NCBI GenBank assembly: GCA_003577145.1
Contig: QEUP01000004.1
Location: forward strand, 1-64,000
DNA length: 64,000 nucleotides
Origin: Acidobacteriota bacterium
GTDB lineage: Bacteria; Actinomycetota; Acidimicrobiia; Acidimicrobiales; Microtrichaceae
Direction of reading: 5' to 3'
Translations under genes and position numbers: made by a program
Notes under the pieces: generated by a model
Told to the model about the DNA's origin: nothing
Database searches by the model: none
What the model saw: the letters and a program-made list of their open reading frames with translations, nothing else
Part shown: positions 26,663 to 35,080 of the stretch, piece by piece
How the letters are laid out: each line of letters begins with the position of its first letter
Numbering within the stretch: the first letter of the stretch is position 1

Positions 26663-27546
26663 TGACCCCCTTGTTGCTGTCCCTGGCAGCGGCGTACGGC
26701 GTCTACCTCCTCTACACGAACGTGGCCTTCGGCTGGAGGGGACTGGGCCCCGGTCCGCGCATCGGACGCACCCGCGCAGGCCAGAGCAGGGCACGAGAGT
26801 GGTTGGTGCAGGCAGGCCTTGCCGAGGTCGAGTCGGCTGAGTTCATCTCGGTCGTCGCGGTGCTCGCTGTGCTGGGAGGGCTGGTCGGCTTCGCCGTCTT
26901 CGGTGGCCTGCTGCCGGCACTGGTCCTGGCCGGCTTTGCAGCCAGCTTCCCGATCGCCGCCTATCGTCACCGACGTCAGGTGCGCATGGCCAAGGCCCAG
27001 GAGGCATGGCCACGGATGATCGAGGAGATCCGCCTGCTGACGGGTTCACTGGGTCGCTCGATCCCCCAAGCCCTGTTCGAGGTCGGTGCTCGGGGGCCCG
27101 AGGATCTTCGCCCCGCTTTCGCCGCGGCTCATCGGGAGTGGCTGATCTCCACCGACTTCGCGGCGACGCTCAAGGTCCTCAAGGAACAGCTCGGCGACCC
27201 GACCGCAGATGCAACCTGTGAGACGCTGCTCGTCGCCCACGAGGTCGGCGGCAGCGACCTCGGGCCCCGCCTGACAGCACTGGCCGAGGATCGCTTGCAG
27301 GACACGCAGGGCCGCAAGGATGCTCGTTCCAAACAGGCCGGTGTCCGGTTCGCCCGCCGCTTCGTGCTCATCGTTCCGATGGGCATGGCAGTCGCCGGCA
27401 TGTCGGTGGGCGAAGGACGTGCTGCCTACCAGACAGGTGTGGGGCAGATCGCGGTCGCGCTGAGCGTCCTCATGGTTGTGGCCTGTTGGCTGTGGTCGGG
27501 ACGGATCATGAGGATCCCCGAAGAGGAACGGGTCTTCGAGGAATGA
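26662..27546 (+). CDS. tadB: Tad inner-membrane platform protein TadB
   Basis: The 294-residue protein has a T2SSF domain (from WPRMIEEIRLLTGSLGRSI), two or three membrane spans before it, and two after (including FVLIVPMGMAVAGMSVG). It is half of the TadB/TadC platform under the ATPase. The ATG overlaps the tadA stop (TGATG) and has GAGGAGGGG upstream, so the longer frame from 26566 is rejected. Confidence 0.88.
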   Translation: MTPLLLSLAAAYGVYLLYTNVAFGWRGLGPGPRIGRTRAGQSRAREWLVQAGLAEVESAEFISVVAVLAVLGGLVGFAVFGGLLPALVLAGFAASFPIAAYRHRRQVRMAKAQEAWPRMIEEIRLLTGSLGRSIPQALFEVGARGPEDLRPAFAAAHREWLISTDFAATLKVLKEQLGDPTADATCETLLVAHEVGGSDLGPRLTALAEDRLQDTQGRKDARSKQAGVRFARRFVLIVPMGMAVAGMSVGEGRAAYQTGVGQIAVALSVLMVVACWLWSGRIMRIPEEERVFEE

Positions 27547-28451
27547 TGAGGCTCGTCCTGCCGTCGGCGGTAGTGCTCTGGATCGGTTGCACGCTCGTGT
27601 TGTCCGAGCTGCGTTGGTTCAGCCGGCGCCCACTGATCGAACGTCTCCGGGCCCACACCCCATCGCGGGGCTCGACATCGCCATCCTCGGGACTTCTCTC
27701 GGTGGAGTCGTTCCGCGATGTGGTCGGCCCGCTGTCCTCGGCCGTGGGAGGGCGTCTGTCCCGGATGTTCGGGGTGAGCGAGGAGCTCGGTGTGCGCCTC
27801 GCCCGGATCCACTCACCGCTGGACTCCGTGGGGTTCCGTGTGCGCCAGTTCGGCTGGGTCCTGGCCGCGCTCGCCGCCGGGACACTCGCAGCCACGTTGC
27901 TCTCGACGCCGGCTGCGGTGACCGCACTGCTGGTTCTCGGCGCGCCGATCCTCGCCTTCCTCGTCTTGGAGCAACAGGTCGCCGCTGCCAGCGCCAGACG
28001 ACAACAGCGCATCACCCTCGAACTGCCGATTGTCGCAGAGCAGCTCGGCATGCTCCTCTCAGCGGGCTACTCGCTCGGTTCGGCACTCAGCCGGATCTCC
28101 GAACGCGGCCAGGGAGCCTGCGCCGAGGATCTGGCGCAGGTCAAAGGCCGTACCCGACAGGGCCTCTCAGAGGTCGATGCCCTGCGCGAGTGGGCACGCC
28201 TGACCCGTGTCGATGCGCTCGACCGCCTCGTCGGAGTCCTCGCCCTGAACCAGGAGGCCGGCGATCTCGGTCGCCTCATCGCCGAGGAGGCGCGCTCGAT
28301 CCGGCGAGACGTCCAGCGCCAGTTGATCGAGACGATCGAACGACGAGGCCAGCAGGTCTGGATCCCGGTGACCGTCGCGACCCTCCTGCCCGGTGTGATC
28401 TTCATGGCGATTCCGTTCATCCAGGCCATGCAGATGTTCTCGGGCTCCTGA
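27543..28451 (+). CDS. tadC: Tad inner-membrane platform protein TadC
   Basis: The 302-residue protein has an N-terminal span (VLPSAVVLWIGCTLVL), two more near residue 115, the T2SSF core (LELPIVAEQLGMLLSAGYSL) and a C-terminal span (IPVTVATLLPGVIFMAIP). It pairs with TadB. The start overlaps the tadB stop by 4 bp. Confidence 0.88.
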   Translation: MMRLVLPSAVVLWIGCTLVLSELRWFSRRPLIERLRAHTPSRGSTSPSSGLLSVESFRDVVGPLSSAVGGRLSRMFGVSEELGVRLARIHSPLDSVGFRVRQFGWVLAALAAGTLAATLLSTPAAVTALLVLGAPILAFLVLEQQVAAASARRQQRITLELPIVAEQLGMLLSAGYSLGSALSRISERGQGACAEDLAQVKGRTRQGLSEVDALREWARLTRVDALDRLVGVLALNQEAGDLGRLIAEEARSIRRDVQRQLIETIERRGQQVWIPVTVATLLPGVIFMAIPFIQAMQMFSGS

Positions 28452-28477
28452 CCCTCGACAACCAGAAGGGAACAACC

Positions 28478-28678
28478 ATGCAACCACGCTCGGACCAAGC
28501 AGCGATCTCCGCGCGAACCGACCAACGGGGCGAAGGCGTCATCTCCACCGCCATCGCCGTGCTGATCATGGCGTTCCTGGGGGTGGCGATGTGGATCGGC
28601 TTCCAGGCCATCTGGGACACAGCCGAACAGGAGACGATCGAGAACGTCAACGAGATCGGCAACGACTCGACCCCCTGA
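28478..28678 (+). CDS. Small Flp-pilin-like protein
   Basis: The 66-residue protein has a charged start (MQPRSDQAAISARTDQRGEG), a single hydrophobic helix (VISTAIAVLIMAFLGVAMWI) and an acidic tail. Size, place after tadC and layout match the Flp pilin or the actinobacterial DUF4244 group. The RGEG before the helix may be the processing site, but the usual Glu five residues into the mature helix is absent. AGAAGGGA lies 6 nt before the ATG. It is the best candidate for the major pilus subunit. Confidence 0.75.
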   Translation: MQPRSDQAAISARTDQRGEGVISTAIAVLIMAFLGVAMWIGFQAIWDTAEQETIENVNEIGNDSTP

Positions 28679-28684
28679 CATCGC

Positions 28685-29155
28685 ATGCCACGATTACGTG
28701 CGCACTTGCGACGGCGTTCCTGTGGTTGCGGCACCCGAGGCCTCGAAGGGCGCCGCCAGGACGACCGCGGCACCGGCATGATCGGCACCGCCTTCGGCGT
28801 GATGGTCTTCCTGTCGTTGGTGTTCTTCGCAGTACACATCCTGGTCAACCTCTGGACCATCTCCGCGGTCACCGGCGTCGCCCACGATGCGGCTCGCGAC
28901 GTCGCCGGGAGCGGCATCGACCTTGCAGACCCGGTTGCTTTCGACCAGGAGACATCGGCCGCCACCGCCAGAGCGGTCGAGCTCCTCGGAGGACTCGATG
29001 TGCAGTTCGACTGGACTGCTGACGTCGCCGAAGGCGAGGTCGAGCTGAGAGTGACCGCCGACAGCGTCCGGCTCCTACCCCGCATTGCAGGCTCGAACCT
29101 CGGGTTCGACGGCATCGACCGCCGGATGGTGGTGCGCATGGAGCAGGGCCGGTGA
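28685..29155 (+). CDS. TadE-like pseudopilin (first)
   Basis: The 156-residue protein has an Arg-rich N-terminus with two cysteines, then GTGMIGTAFGVMVFLSLVFFA as the membrane helix, and an extracytoplasmic domain of about 100 residues. It resembles TadE-family minor pilins, which have one N-terminal helix of this kind. The true start may be a little downstream. It overlaps the next gene (GTGA). Confidence 0.72.
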   Translation: MPRLRAHLRRRSCGCGTRGLEGRRQDDRGTGMIGTAFGVMVFLSLVFFAVHILVNLWTISAVTGVAHDAARDVAGSGIDLADPVAFDQETSAATARAVELLGGLDVQFDWTADVAEGEVELRVTADSVRLLPRIAGSNLGFDGIDRRMVVRMEQGR

Positions 29156-29649
29156 TCTCGCTCTCCCGTCGCGCCATCGTCGACGACCCCGAGGCCGGCC
29201 AGGTCGGCGGTATCGAGGTTCTGCCGTTCGGCATCCTCATCTTCGTGGTGGGAGCGCTCTTCCTCATGAACGCGTGGATGGTCATCGACACCAAACTGGC
29301 TGCCGACACCGCCGCGCGGGAGTTCGTGCGCACCTACGTGGAGCAGGACGACCCCGACAGCGCATGGTTCCTGGCACAGACTGCAGCCGCAGAGGCCCTC
29401 TCGAGTTACGGGAAGGACCCGGCGCGCATGGAGCTGGCGCCCTCAACCCCCCACGGGATGCCACCGTTCGCACCGTGCCGGCGCATCGAGATGACGGTCC
29501 GCTACACCGTCCCGGCCATCGACCTCCCGTTCGTCTCGGGCCTGGGATCGCACACAGTCGAAGCGACGCACGTGGGCTTCGTGGACCCCTACCGAGGCGG
29601 AGTTCAGCGGGACCCGACGGGTTCGACAGGCACGTTCTGTGATGGATGA
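29152..29649 (+). CDS. TadE-like pseudopilin (second)
   Basis: The 165-residue protein begins with GTG overlapping the previous stop. It has one helix (GIEVLPFGILIFVVGALFLM) in which GIEVLPFG recalls the TadE start GxxxxE, then a soluble domain with an Ala-rich amphipathic segment (TKLAADTAAREFVRTYVE). It is a likely minor pilin or assembly factor. Confidence 0.75.
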   Translation: MISLSRRAIVDDPEAGQVGGIEVLPFGILIFVVGALFLMNAWMVIDTKLAADTAAREFVRTYVEQDDPDSAWFLAQTAAAEALSSYGKDPARMELAPSTPHGMPPFAPCRRIEMTVRYTVPAIDLPFVSGLGSHTVEATHVGFVDPYRGGVQRDPTGSTGTFCDG

Positions 29650-30094
29650 AACAGGGGCTCCGGGCCGCCGCGTCGAAGGTGCCGCCGGACAGCGCGGCTC
29701 GGTTCTCATGCTCATGCCGGCCGCCATCCTGATCGTCATCGTGTTGGGAGCGATCGCGGTGGACCTGTCACTCGTCCATCTAGCCGAACGGCAACTGCAG
29801 AGCGCGGTGGACGACGCTGCCAACGACGCCACCGCCGCCCTCCGCGAGGATGCCTTCCGGGCAGGCGAGGGCTACTCGATCGATCCCGGCCGGGCCACGG
29901 AGCTGGTGCGCCAGTCACTCGCCACAGGCGATCTACCCGGCGCGCTCGTGGGCCCGACCCGAGTTCGCGTGACCGGCGATCGGATCGAGGTCAGCGCCAC
30001 GGTCGAGGTCGACTACCTCTTCGCCGACGTCGTCCCCGGCCACCCCGGCTCGACCACGGTGACCGTCGACGTACGCGCTTACGTCACCCCCTGA
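29642..30094 (+). CDS. TadG-like membrane protein
   Basis: The protein is 150 residues from ATG at 29642, or one longer from GTG at 29639. It has one helix (GSVLMLMPAAILIVIVLGAI) followed by VDLSLVHLAERQLQSAVDDA, the typical Tad/TadG-like N-terminal pattern, and a short beta-rich tail. Full TadG proteins have a vWA domain, which is missing here. It ends the pilus structural genes; no prepilin peptidase (TadV/CpaA) gene is in the window. Confidence 0.72.
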   Translation: MDETGAPGRRVEGAAGQRGSVLMLMPAAILIVIVLGAIAVDLSLVHLAERQLQSAVDDAANDATAALREDAFRAGEGYSIDPGRATELVRQSLATGDLPGALVGPTRVRVTGDRIEVSATVEVDYLFADVVPGHPGSTTVTVDVRAYVTP

Positions 30095-30110
30095 AAGGAA
30101 GGTCAGCCAG

Positions 30111-30141
30111 TTTGCTGCTGTTTGCATCATTTTGCTATGGT
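30111..30141 (+). promoter_or_regulatory. TTTGC triple repeat and promoter of the pseudokinase gene
   Basis: Three TTTGC repeats start exactly 10 bp apart at 30111, 30121 and 30131. The third runs into TGCTATGGT, an extended -10 (TATGGT, 30136-30141), and TTGCTG at 30112-30117 would be the -35 with an 18 bp spacer. Transcription would start only a few bases before the ATG at 30150, giving a nearly leaderless message. The pattern matches that in front of the HTH gene at 23.18 kb. Confidence 0.55.
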
Positions 30142-30149
30142 CTAGATCT

Positions 30150-31508
30150 ATGTCAGTCACTACGATTCCGCTGACCACCTCGGTCACGGAGCGAGACGGC
30201 CGGGTGGTGGTGGTCAAGTCGGGCAGCGGGCTGGCGGCACAGGTCAGGCTCTCCCGTGAAGCCCAGTGGCTGAAGGAGATCTCCCACCCCGGGGTCGTCG
30301 AGTTGATCGCCGAGCACGACGGCGGTGAGACAGCCGAGCTGATCATCGCCTACCGCGGTGCTCAGACACTGGCCACCGCCGAACCACCACTGGAGCAGCT
30401 CGCGCGACTGCTGGCGTCGCTCTGCTCGGTCGTTTCCGACCTCCATGACCTGGGCGTGGCCCACAACCGCATCGAGGCAGATCACGCGGTTGTCACAGAC
30501 GCCGGTCACGTGTGTCTCTGCTCGTTCGGGTCGGCATGCTCGGTGACAGGTCCACTGGCCGTCAGTCCCGAGGCAGCCGAGGACGTCAGGCAACTCGGTG
30601 AGCTCATGGTCGAGCTCGTGGCGAGGCATCCCGAGCCGGCGGCGATCCCGTCCGGATCCCGCTGGTCACTGGCACGTCGCAGCAACCAGGACGCCCTACG
30701 CGGCTGCTTGTTGAACATCGCCGACCGCGCGCGGGCCGACGACGCAGCAAGGCGCCCCACCGCTCGCCAGCTCGCCGCGTCCGTGAGCGACGCCGCCCCG
30801 ACAAACGGGGACCGGCCCTCGGAGCAGCCAGCGCGATCCGGCCGGCTCGACGAGCCGTACACACCTGGGAGGAAGCGACCGGCCCGTCGCCGAACAGCCC
30901 GAGGTGTGGCGTTGAGCGTCGTGGCCATCACGATCGCGGTCATCCTGGGGGCCACGCTGGTTCTGAAGGGCCTGTCCTCACTCGGTGGAGCCGACACCTA
31001 CCCGAGCGGTACCTCTTCGACGGACCAGCCAGCTGATGGGGACGCTGATGGAGACGGGAGCGCACCACCTGACAGCGCGACCGACGACGAACCCGGCTCG
31101 GCGGCTGCGTCGCTCCCACCACAACCGACACCGACCATCGCCTGTGCCGCGATCACCGCTGGCGCTGCGGCCGATGTCGATGGCGACGGCTGCGAGGAAG
31201 GAATAGTCATCGACGCCGGGGTTGTGCAGGTGGAGGAAAAGCGCTACCAGATCGGCGAAGCAGGTGATGCGGTAACCGTCATCGACTGGGACTGCGACGG
31301 GGAGGCGACGCCGGCTGTCCTGCGCCCCGGCACCGGCGAGGTGTTCGTGTTCGATCATTGGGCCACCGCCGACGAAGAGGTGGAGGCAACCCTGATCGGT
31401 GAGGCACCCGGGGCCGTGACTTTGGATGTCGAGGTGGAAGGCGACTGCCCGGTCCTCGTGCCGCGCGACAACCAGGGCGCTCCCATCCCGCTGGGCAACG
31501 CACGCTGA
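30150..31508 (+). CDS. Membrane-anchored pseudokinase (Ser/Thr kinase fold)
   Basis: The 452-residue protein has an N-terminal kinase-like domain keeping the ATP-site Lys23 (VVVVK) and Glu37 (SREAQWL). The catalytic loop reads HNRIEADHAVV at 105-115 where active kinases have HRDLKPxN, and the DFG motif is SFG at 125-127. Both catalytic aspartates are lost, so phosphotransfer is very unlikely. A basic Pro/Arg linker, a single membrane span near residue 251-275 (VALSVVAITIAVILGATLVL) and an acidic extracytoplasmic part follow; its DVDGDGCEEG and DWDCDGEA segments look like FG-GAP/VCBS calcium-binding repeats. It lies 55 bp after the pilus genes. Confidence 0.83.
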   Translation: MSVTTIPLTTSVTERDGRVVVVKSGSGLAAQVRLSREAQWLKEISHPGVVELIAEHDGGETAELIIAYRGAQTLATAEPPLEQLARLLASLCSVVSDLHDLGVAHNRIEADHAVVTDAGHVCLCSFGSACSVTGPLAVSPEAAEDVRQLGELMVELVARHPEPAAIPSGSRWSLARRSNQDALRGCLLNIADRARADDAARRPTARQLAASVSDAAPTNGDRPSEQPARSGRLDEPYTPGRKRPARRRTARGVALSVVAITIAVILGATLVLKGLSSLGGADTYPSGTSSTDQPADGDADGDGSAPPDSATDDEPGSAAASLPPQPTPTIACAAITAGAAADVDGDGCEEGIVIDAGVVQVEEKRYQIGEAGDAVTVIDWDCDGEATPAVLRPGTGEVFVFDHWATADEEVEATLIGEAPGAVTLDVEVEGDCPVLVPRDNQGAPIPLGNAR

Positions 31509-31514
31509 GCTCTT

Positions 31515-32543
31515 GTGGAGGTTCTGACAGAGGTGGAGGTCAACCGCAGAGCTGTCCTGAGGATTGCCGGCTGGATGCTCTTCCTGCTCGCGAGCCTGGG
31601 CTTCCTCGTCCTGGCCGGGGGCGAGCAGTTGGCCGCTCCCCCGCTTCGCTCACCAGGCGACTGGGGAACGTGGCTGGCTGAGCGCGACCCGGCCACCGTG
31701 GCGGTAGCGCTGTTGAGGGTGGGTGGAATCGTCTTTGGCATCTACCTCCTCACCATCACTGCCCTCGCGGTGCTGGCGTCTGCTCTGCGGTCGCGACGTC
31801 TGACCAAGGCTTCCTCCCGACTCGCTGCGCCCTGGCTGCGGCACACGCTCGGCGGTCTGCTCGGCGCGGGCCTGGTGGTGGCGGGTCTTCCCCAACAGCA
31901 CTCGGTTCCGGCCGGTCCCGAGCCGGTGGCGACCGGGAACGCCTCGACAGAGGTCGCCGCACCCGACCAGCGCGGCCCGACGGCAGGGTTGTCGGTGACC
32001 CCCGTCGTCGCAGCGCCCGCTACGCAACCGTCGGATGACAACGCCAACGGAACGGGGTCGCCGCCGAGCCCGGACCCGGGGGTCGTGATGTCGCTGCTGG
32101 CTGACGACTCAACGCCAGAGGCTCCGCCGGTGACGGCGGTCTCCCCACCGACGATGAGCCTCGCCGATGACGCTGATACGCCCGGCACCGGCCCGGTGCA
32201 AGGCTCTGTCCCCGGGCAGGAACAGCAGGTCTCATCCGCCACAGCACCCCCCGAGCAGGCGACGACCGGCCCCGGGGCACAGCCCGAACCCGCCATCACG
32301 CAGGCGCCTCCGGACGTCTCGGCCGAGGTGCCCGACACCTGGGTGATCGAGCCCGGCGAGCACCTGTGGCGCGTGGCGGAGTCGGTAGTCACCGACGAGT
32401 TGGGTCGGCCCCCGACCGAAGCCGAGATCGCCGCCTACTGGACAGTGCTCATCGAGAGCAATCGGGCGATGCTGGTCGACCCCTCGAACCCCGATCTCGT
32501 CTTCGCCGGACAGGTCCTGACCCTGCCACCGGTCGAGGCCTGA
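31515..32543 (+). CDS. Membrane protein with C-terminal LysM domain
   Basis: The 342 residues comprise an N-terminal membrane part with two clear spans (GWMLFLLASLGFLVLAG and LLRVGGIVFGIYLLTITALA) and possibly a third, a long Pro/Ala/Thr-rich linker of about 150 residues, and a C-terminal LysM-like domain (WVIEPGEHLWRVAESV to FAGQVLTLPP). LysM binds peptidoglycan. The start GTG at 31515 lacks a clear ribosome site; GTG at 31533 is an alternative. It is 6 bp after the pseudokinase and may anchor the pilus or signalling complex to the wall, which is inference. Confidence 0.75.
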   Translation: MEVLTEVEVNRRAVLRIAGWMLFLLASLGFLVLAGGEQLAAPPLRSPGDWGTWLAERDPATVAVALLRVGGIVFGIYLLTITALAVLASALRSRRLTKASSRLAAPWLRHTLGGLLGAGLVVAGLPQQHSVPAGPEPVATGNASTEVAAPDQRGPTAGLSVTPVVAAPATQPSDDNANGTGSPPSPDPGVVMSLLADDSTPEAPPVTAVSPPTMSLADDADTPGTGPVQGSVPGQEQQVSSATAPPEQATTGPGAQPEPAITQAPPDVSAEVPDTWVIEPGEHLWRVAESVVTDELGRPPTEAEIAAYWTVLIESNRAMLVDPSNPDLVFAGQVLTLPPVEA

Positions 32544-32617
32544 GCCCTGGCTGAGCCCCGATGTTCCCGGAGGACACCTGGTCCTCCGTCCGCCCCGACT
32601 TTTCACGGCTTCCCCCG

Positions 32618-32646
32618 TTGAAATCCGCCGGCGTTTCCACTATGCA
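32618..32646 (+). promoter_or_regulatory. Promoter of the small sigma factor gene
   Basis: TTGAAA (32618-32623) and TATGCA (32641-32646) are separated by exactly 17 bp. Transcription would start near 32653, with AGGAGG at 32661-32666 and GTG at 32673. The 11-mer GAAATCCGCCG inside it (32620-32630) also occurs upstream of the second small sigma gene (63200-63210). Confidence 0.55.
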
Positions 32647-32672
32647 GGTAGTGGTAATCAAGGAGGATGCCA

Positions 32673-33506
<834 letters not shown>

Positions 33507-33512
33507 GCCGGT

Positions 33513-33540
33513 CCTGACCCGCAGCACGCGCTCGGTCAGG
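33513..33540. terminator. Hairpin between convergent sigma and bldD genes
   Basis: CCTGACC (33513-33519) and GGTCAGG (33534-33540) form a 7-bp stem, and CTCGGTCAGG is repeated directly after, allowing an alternative stem. It lies in the 40 bp between the two convergent stop codons. There is no U-tract, so termination strength is uncertain. Confidence 0.4.
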
Positions 33541-33546
33541 GCTCGG

Positions 33547-34086
33547 TCAGGAGCGGAGGGCGAGTCCGAGGTCGTCGAGACGGCTGCCCGCCGAGTCGAC
33601 GCCCACGCCGAGAATGCACGCAATCGCGCGCAGATCGTCGCGGCGGATCGTGAGCATCCGCCCGTTGAAGTCCTGGCGCTGCACCTGGATCATCGTCAGG
33701 TAACGACTGAGCATGTCGGCTTCGGGGCCAGACAGGTTCTCCAGCCTGGTCAGGTCGATCTTGATGGCCACGGTCGCCTCCGTGCGACCGCCACCGTCGG
33801 TCAGATCGATGCTCTCGCCGCCGACCGGCCCATCCTCGGGAGGAAGCAACTGGTCGACCGGCACGTTGTAGAGCCTCGCCAAGCGCTGGAGTCGGGGCAC
33901 CGAGATGGCCCTTTCCCCCCGCTCGTATGCACCGAGCACCGACGCCTTGAACTCCTGCTCCGAGATTGCCTCGACTTCTTGCAACGACAGTCGCTTCTGA
34001 CGCCGGATAGCACGCAGGCGTTCACCCACGCGCTTCCCGTATTCGGAGTGCGACACGATGTCGTCAGTCTCGGTCTCGCCCGTCAT
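33547..34086 (-). CDS. bldD: BldD-family global regulator with c-di-GMP signature
   Basis: The 179-residue protein matches Streptomyces BldD end to end. The N-terminal XRE helix-turn-helix runs SEYGKRVGERLRAIRRQKRL to ASVLGAYERGERAISVPRLQ, followed by YNVPVDQLLPP, a variable linker and the C-terminal domain from about residue 108. The latter carries RQDFNGRMLTIRRDD (137-151), which fits the BldD c-di-GMP motif RxD-x8-RxxD exactly. In Streptomyces, tetrameric c-di-GMP holds a BldD dimer on DNA to repress development. A BldD-like box lies upstream, so autoregulation is likely. It has a ten-residue N-terminal extension and a longer linker than usual. Confidence 0.9.
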   Translation of the reverse strand: MTGETETDDIVSHSEYGKRVGERLRAIRRQKRLSLQEVEAISEQEFKASVLGAYERGERAISVPRLQRLARLYNVPVDQLLPPEDGPVGGESIDLTDGGGRTEATVAIKIDLTRLENLSGPEADMLSRYLTMIQVQRQDFNGRMLTIRRDDLRAIACILGVGVDSAGSRLDDLGLALRS

Positions 34087-34107
34087 CTACTGGTCCCTCT
34101 CCCTCAC

Positions 34108-34135
34108 GTTCGAGCGCCATCGCCGACGCTCGAAC
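34108..34135 (-). promoter_or_regulatory. 9-bp hairpin in the bldD leader
   Basis: A perfect inverted repeat, GTTCGAGCG (34108-34116) and CGCTCGAAC (34127-34135), with a 10-nt loop lies in the predicted 5' leader, ending about 22 nt before the ATG. GGGAGAGGGA follows it as the ribosome site. It may shield the leader or be a protein target. Confidence 0.55.
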
Positions 34136-34152
34136 ATCCGGCTGCCTCACCG

Positions 34153-34181
34153 AGGATAAACGCGTCGCCGTGTTCGTTCAA
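34153..34181 (-). promoter_or_regulatory. bldD promoter
   Basis: On the minus strand TTGAAC (34181-34176) and TATCCT (34158-34153) are separated by exactly 17 bp. The start would be near 34146, giving a leader of about 60 nt that contains the 9-bp hairpin. Confidence 0.6.
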
Positions 34182-34210
34182 CGACGCTCGGTGGTCACGC
34201 CACTCTACAT

Positions 34211-34225
34211 CTCACGCACTGTGAG
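34211..34225. promoter_or_regulatory. Candidate BldD box
   Basis: CTCACGCACTGTGAG is a palindrome with perfect 5-bp arms. It matches the published Streptomyces BldD consensus (nTnACnCWGnGTnAn) at 8 of 9 fixed positions; only the central G is C. It lies 30 bp upstream of the bldD -35. A second palindrome, GTGAC-TCCG-GTCAC, is at 34276-34289. Confidence 0.55.
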
Positions 34226-34312
34226 GCGAGAGCGCCCCAGATCCGCCACCCGTTATCTCGGGCGGCAACACCTTAGTGACTCCGGTCACGACATGTACAG
34301 AAAGCCCCCCGG

Positions 34313-35068
34313 TCAATTACGACCCCCTACCGGCCCCGGGGCGGCGGATCGTGGCGGTGACAGCAGCTGGGCGCGTAGCCCGACCAGCAACGCTCCCGCC
34401 ACCACCGCCGCTGTCTCCGTGCGCATCACCTCGGTGCCGAGACGCACCGTCGGCCGCCCTTTGCGTTCGGCACCGGACCAGCCCCCCTCGGGTCCGACCA
34501 GCAACTCGGTCAGGTTCTCGTTCAGCGGGCCGCCTTCGGGGTCGGCGAGGGCCGTCCCGGGTCCCACCACCTGATCGAACGGTCGCAGCGGGTCGAGTTG
34601 GGGCAACCAGAGCCGCCGGCTCTGCATGGCCGCCTCTCTCATGACCCGTGCCATGCGGGACCAGCGATCGAGTGCAGTCGCCTCGTCCCAGCGAACCACC
34701 GAACGAGCAGCGTCGAACGAGACGATGCGGTCGACGCCCACCTCGGTGAGCTTCTGCACGATGGAATCCGCCTTGCCACCCTTGACCAGCGCGAAGCCCA
34801 CCGTCACCGGTGGGTGGGGACGCTGTGCGCGGTGGATCCCGCCGACCGGTTCGAGGGCGTCTCCCAGCCGGCACACACGCCAGCCGCCGTGCCCGTCGCC
34901 GGCGGTCACCTCGTCGCCGGCGCGTAGACGCAGTGACCCCGACAGATGGCGACGGTCGACCTCCTCGAGCACGGGCCGGTCCAGGTCATCGACGAAGACG
35001 AGGGGCCGGGCCCGGTAGAGCGCCCGCTTGTCATCAACCCCCGGCCGGCGGGCCCGTTCGAGGCTCAA
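34313..35068 (-). CDS. rsmE: 16S rRNA (uracil-1498-N3) methyltransferase
   Basis: RsmE methylates U1498 of 16S rRNA using S-adenosylmethionine. The 251 residues have an N-terminal PUA-like part (RHLSGSLRLRAGDEV) and the C-terminal SPOUT knot with TELLVGPEGGWSGAE and LGTEVMRTETAAV. The reading frame opens with TTG at 35068, 12 bp after dnaJ; no better start is visible. It follows dnaJ as in other actinobacteria. Confidence 0.92.
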   Translation of the reverse strand: MSLERARRPGVDDKRALYRARPLVFVDDLDRPVLEEVDRRHLSGSLRLRAGDEVTAGDGHGGWRVCRLGDALEPVGGIHRAQRPHPPVTVGFALVKGGKADSIVQKLTEVGVDRIVSFDAARSVVRWDEATALDRWSRMARVMREAAMQSRRLWLPQLDPLRPFDQVVGPGTALADPEGGPLNENLTELLVGPEGGWSGAERKGRPTVRLGTEVMRTETAAVVAGALLVGLRAQLLSPPRSAAPGPVGGRN

Positions 35069-35080
35069 GCCGCACCCCGA

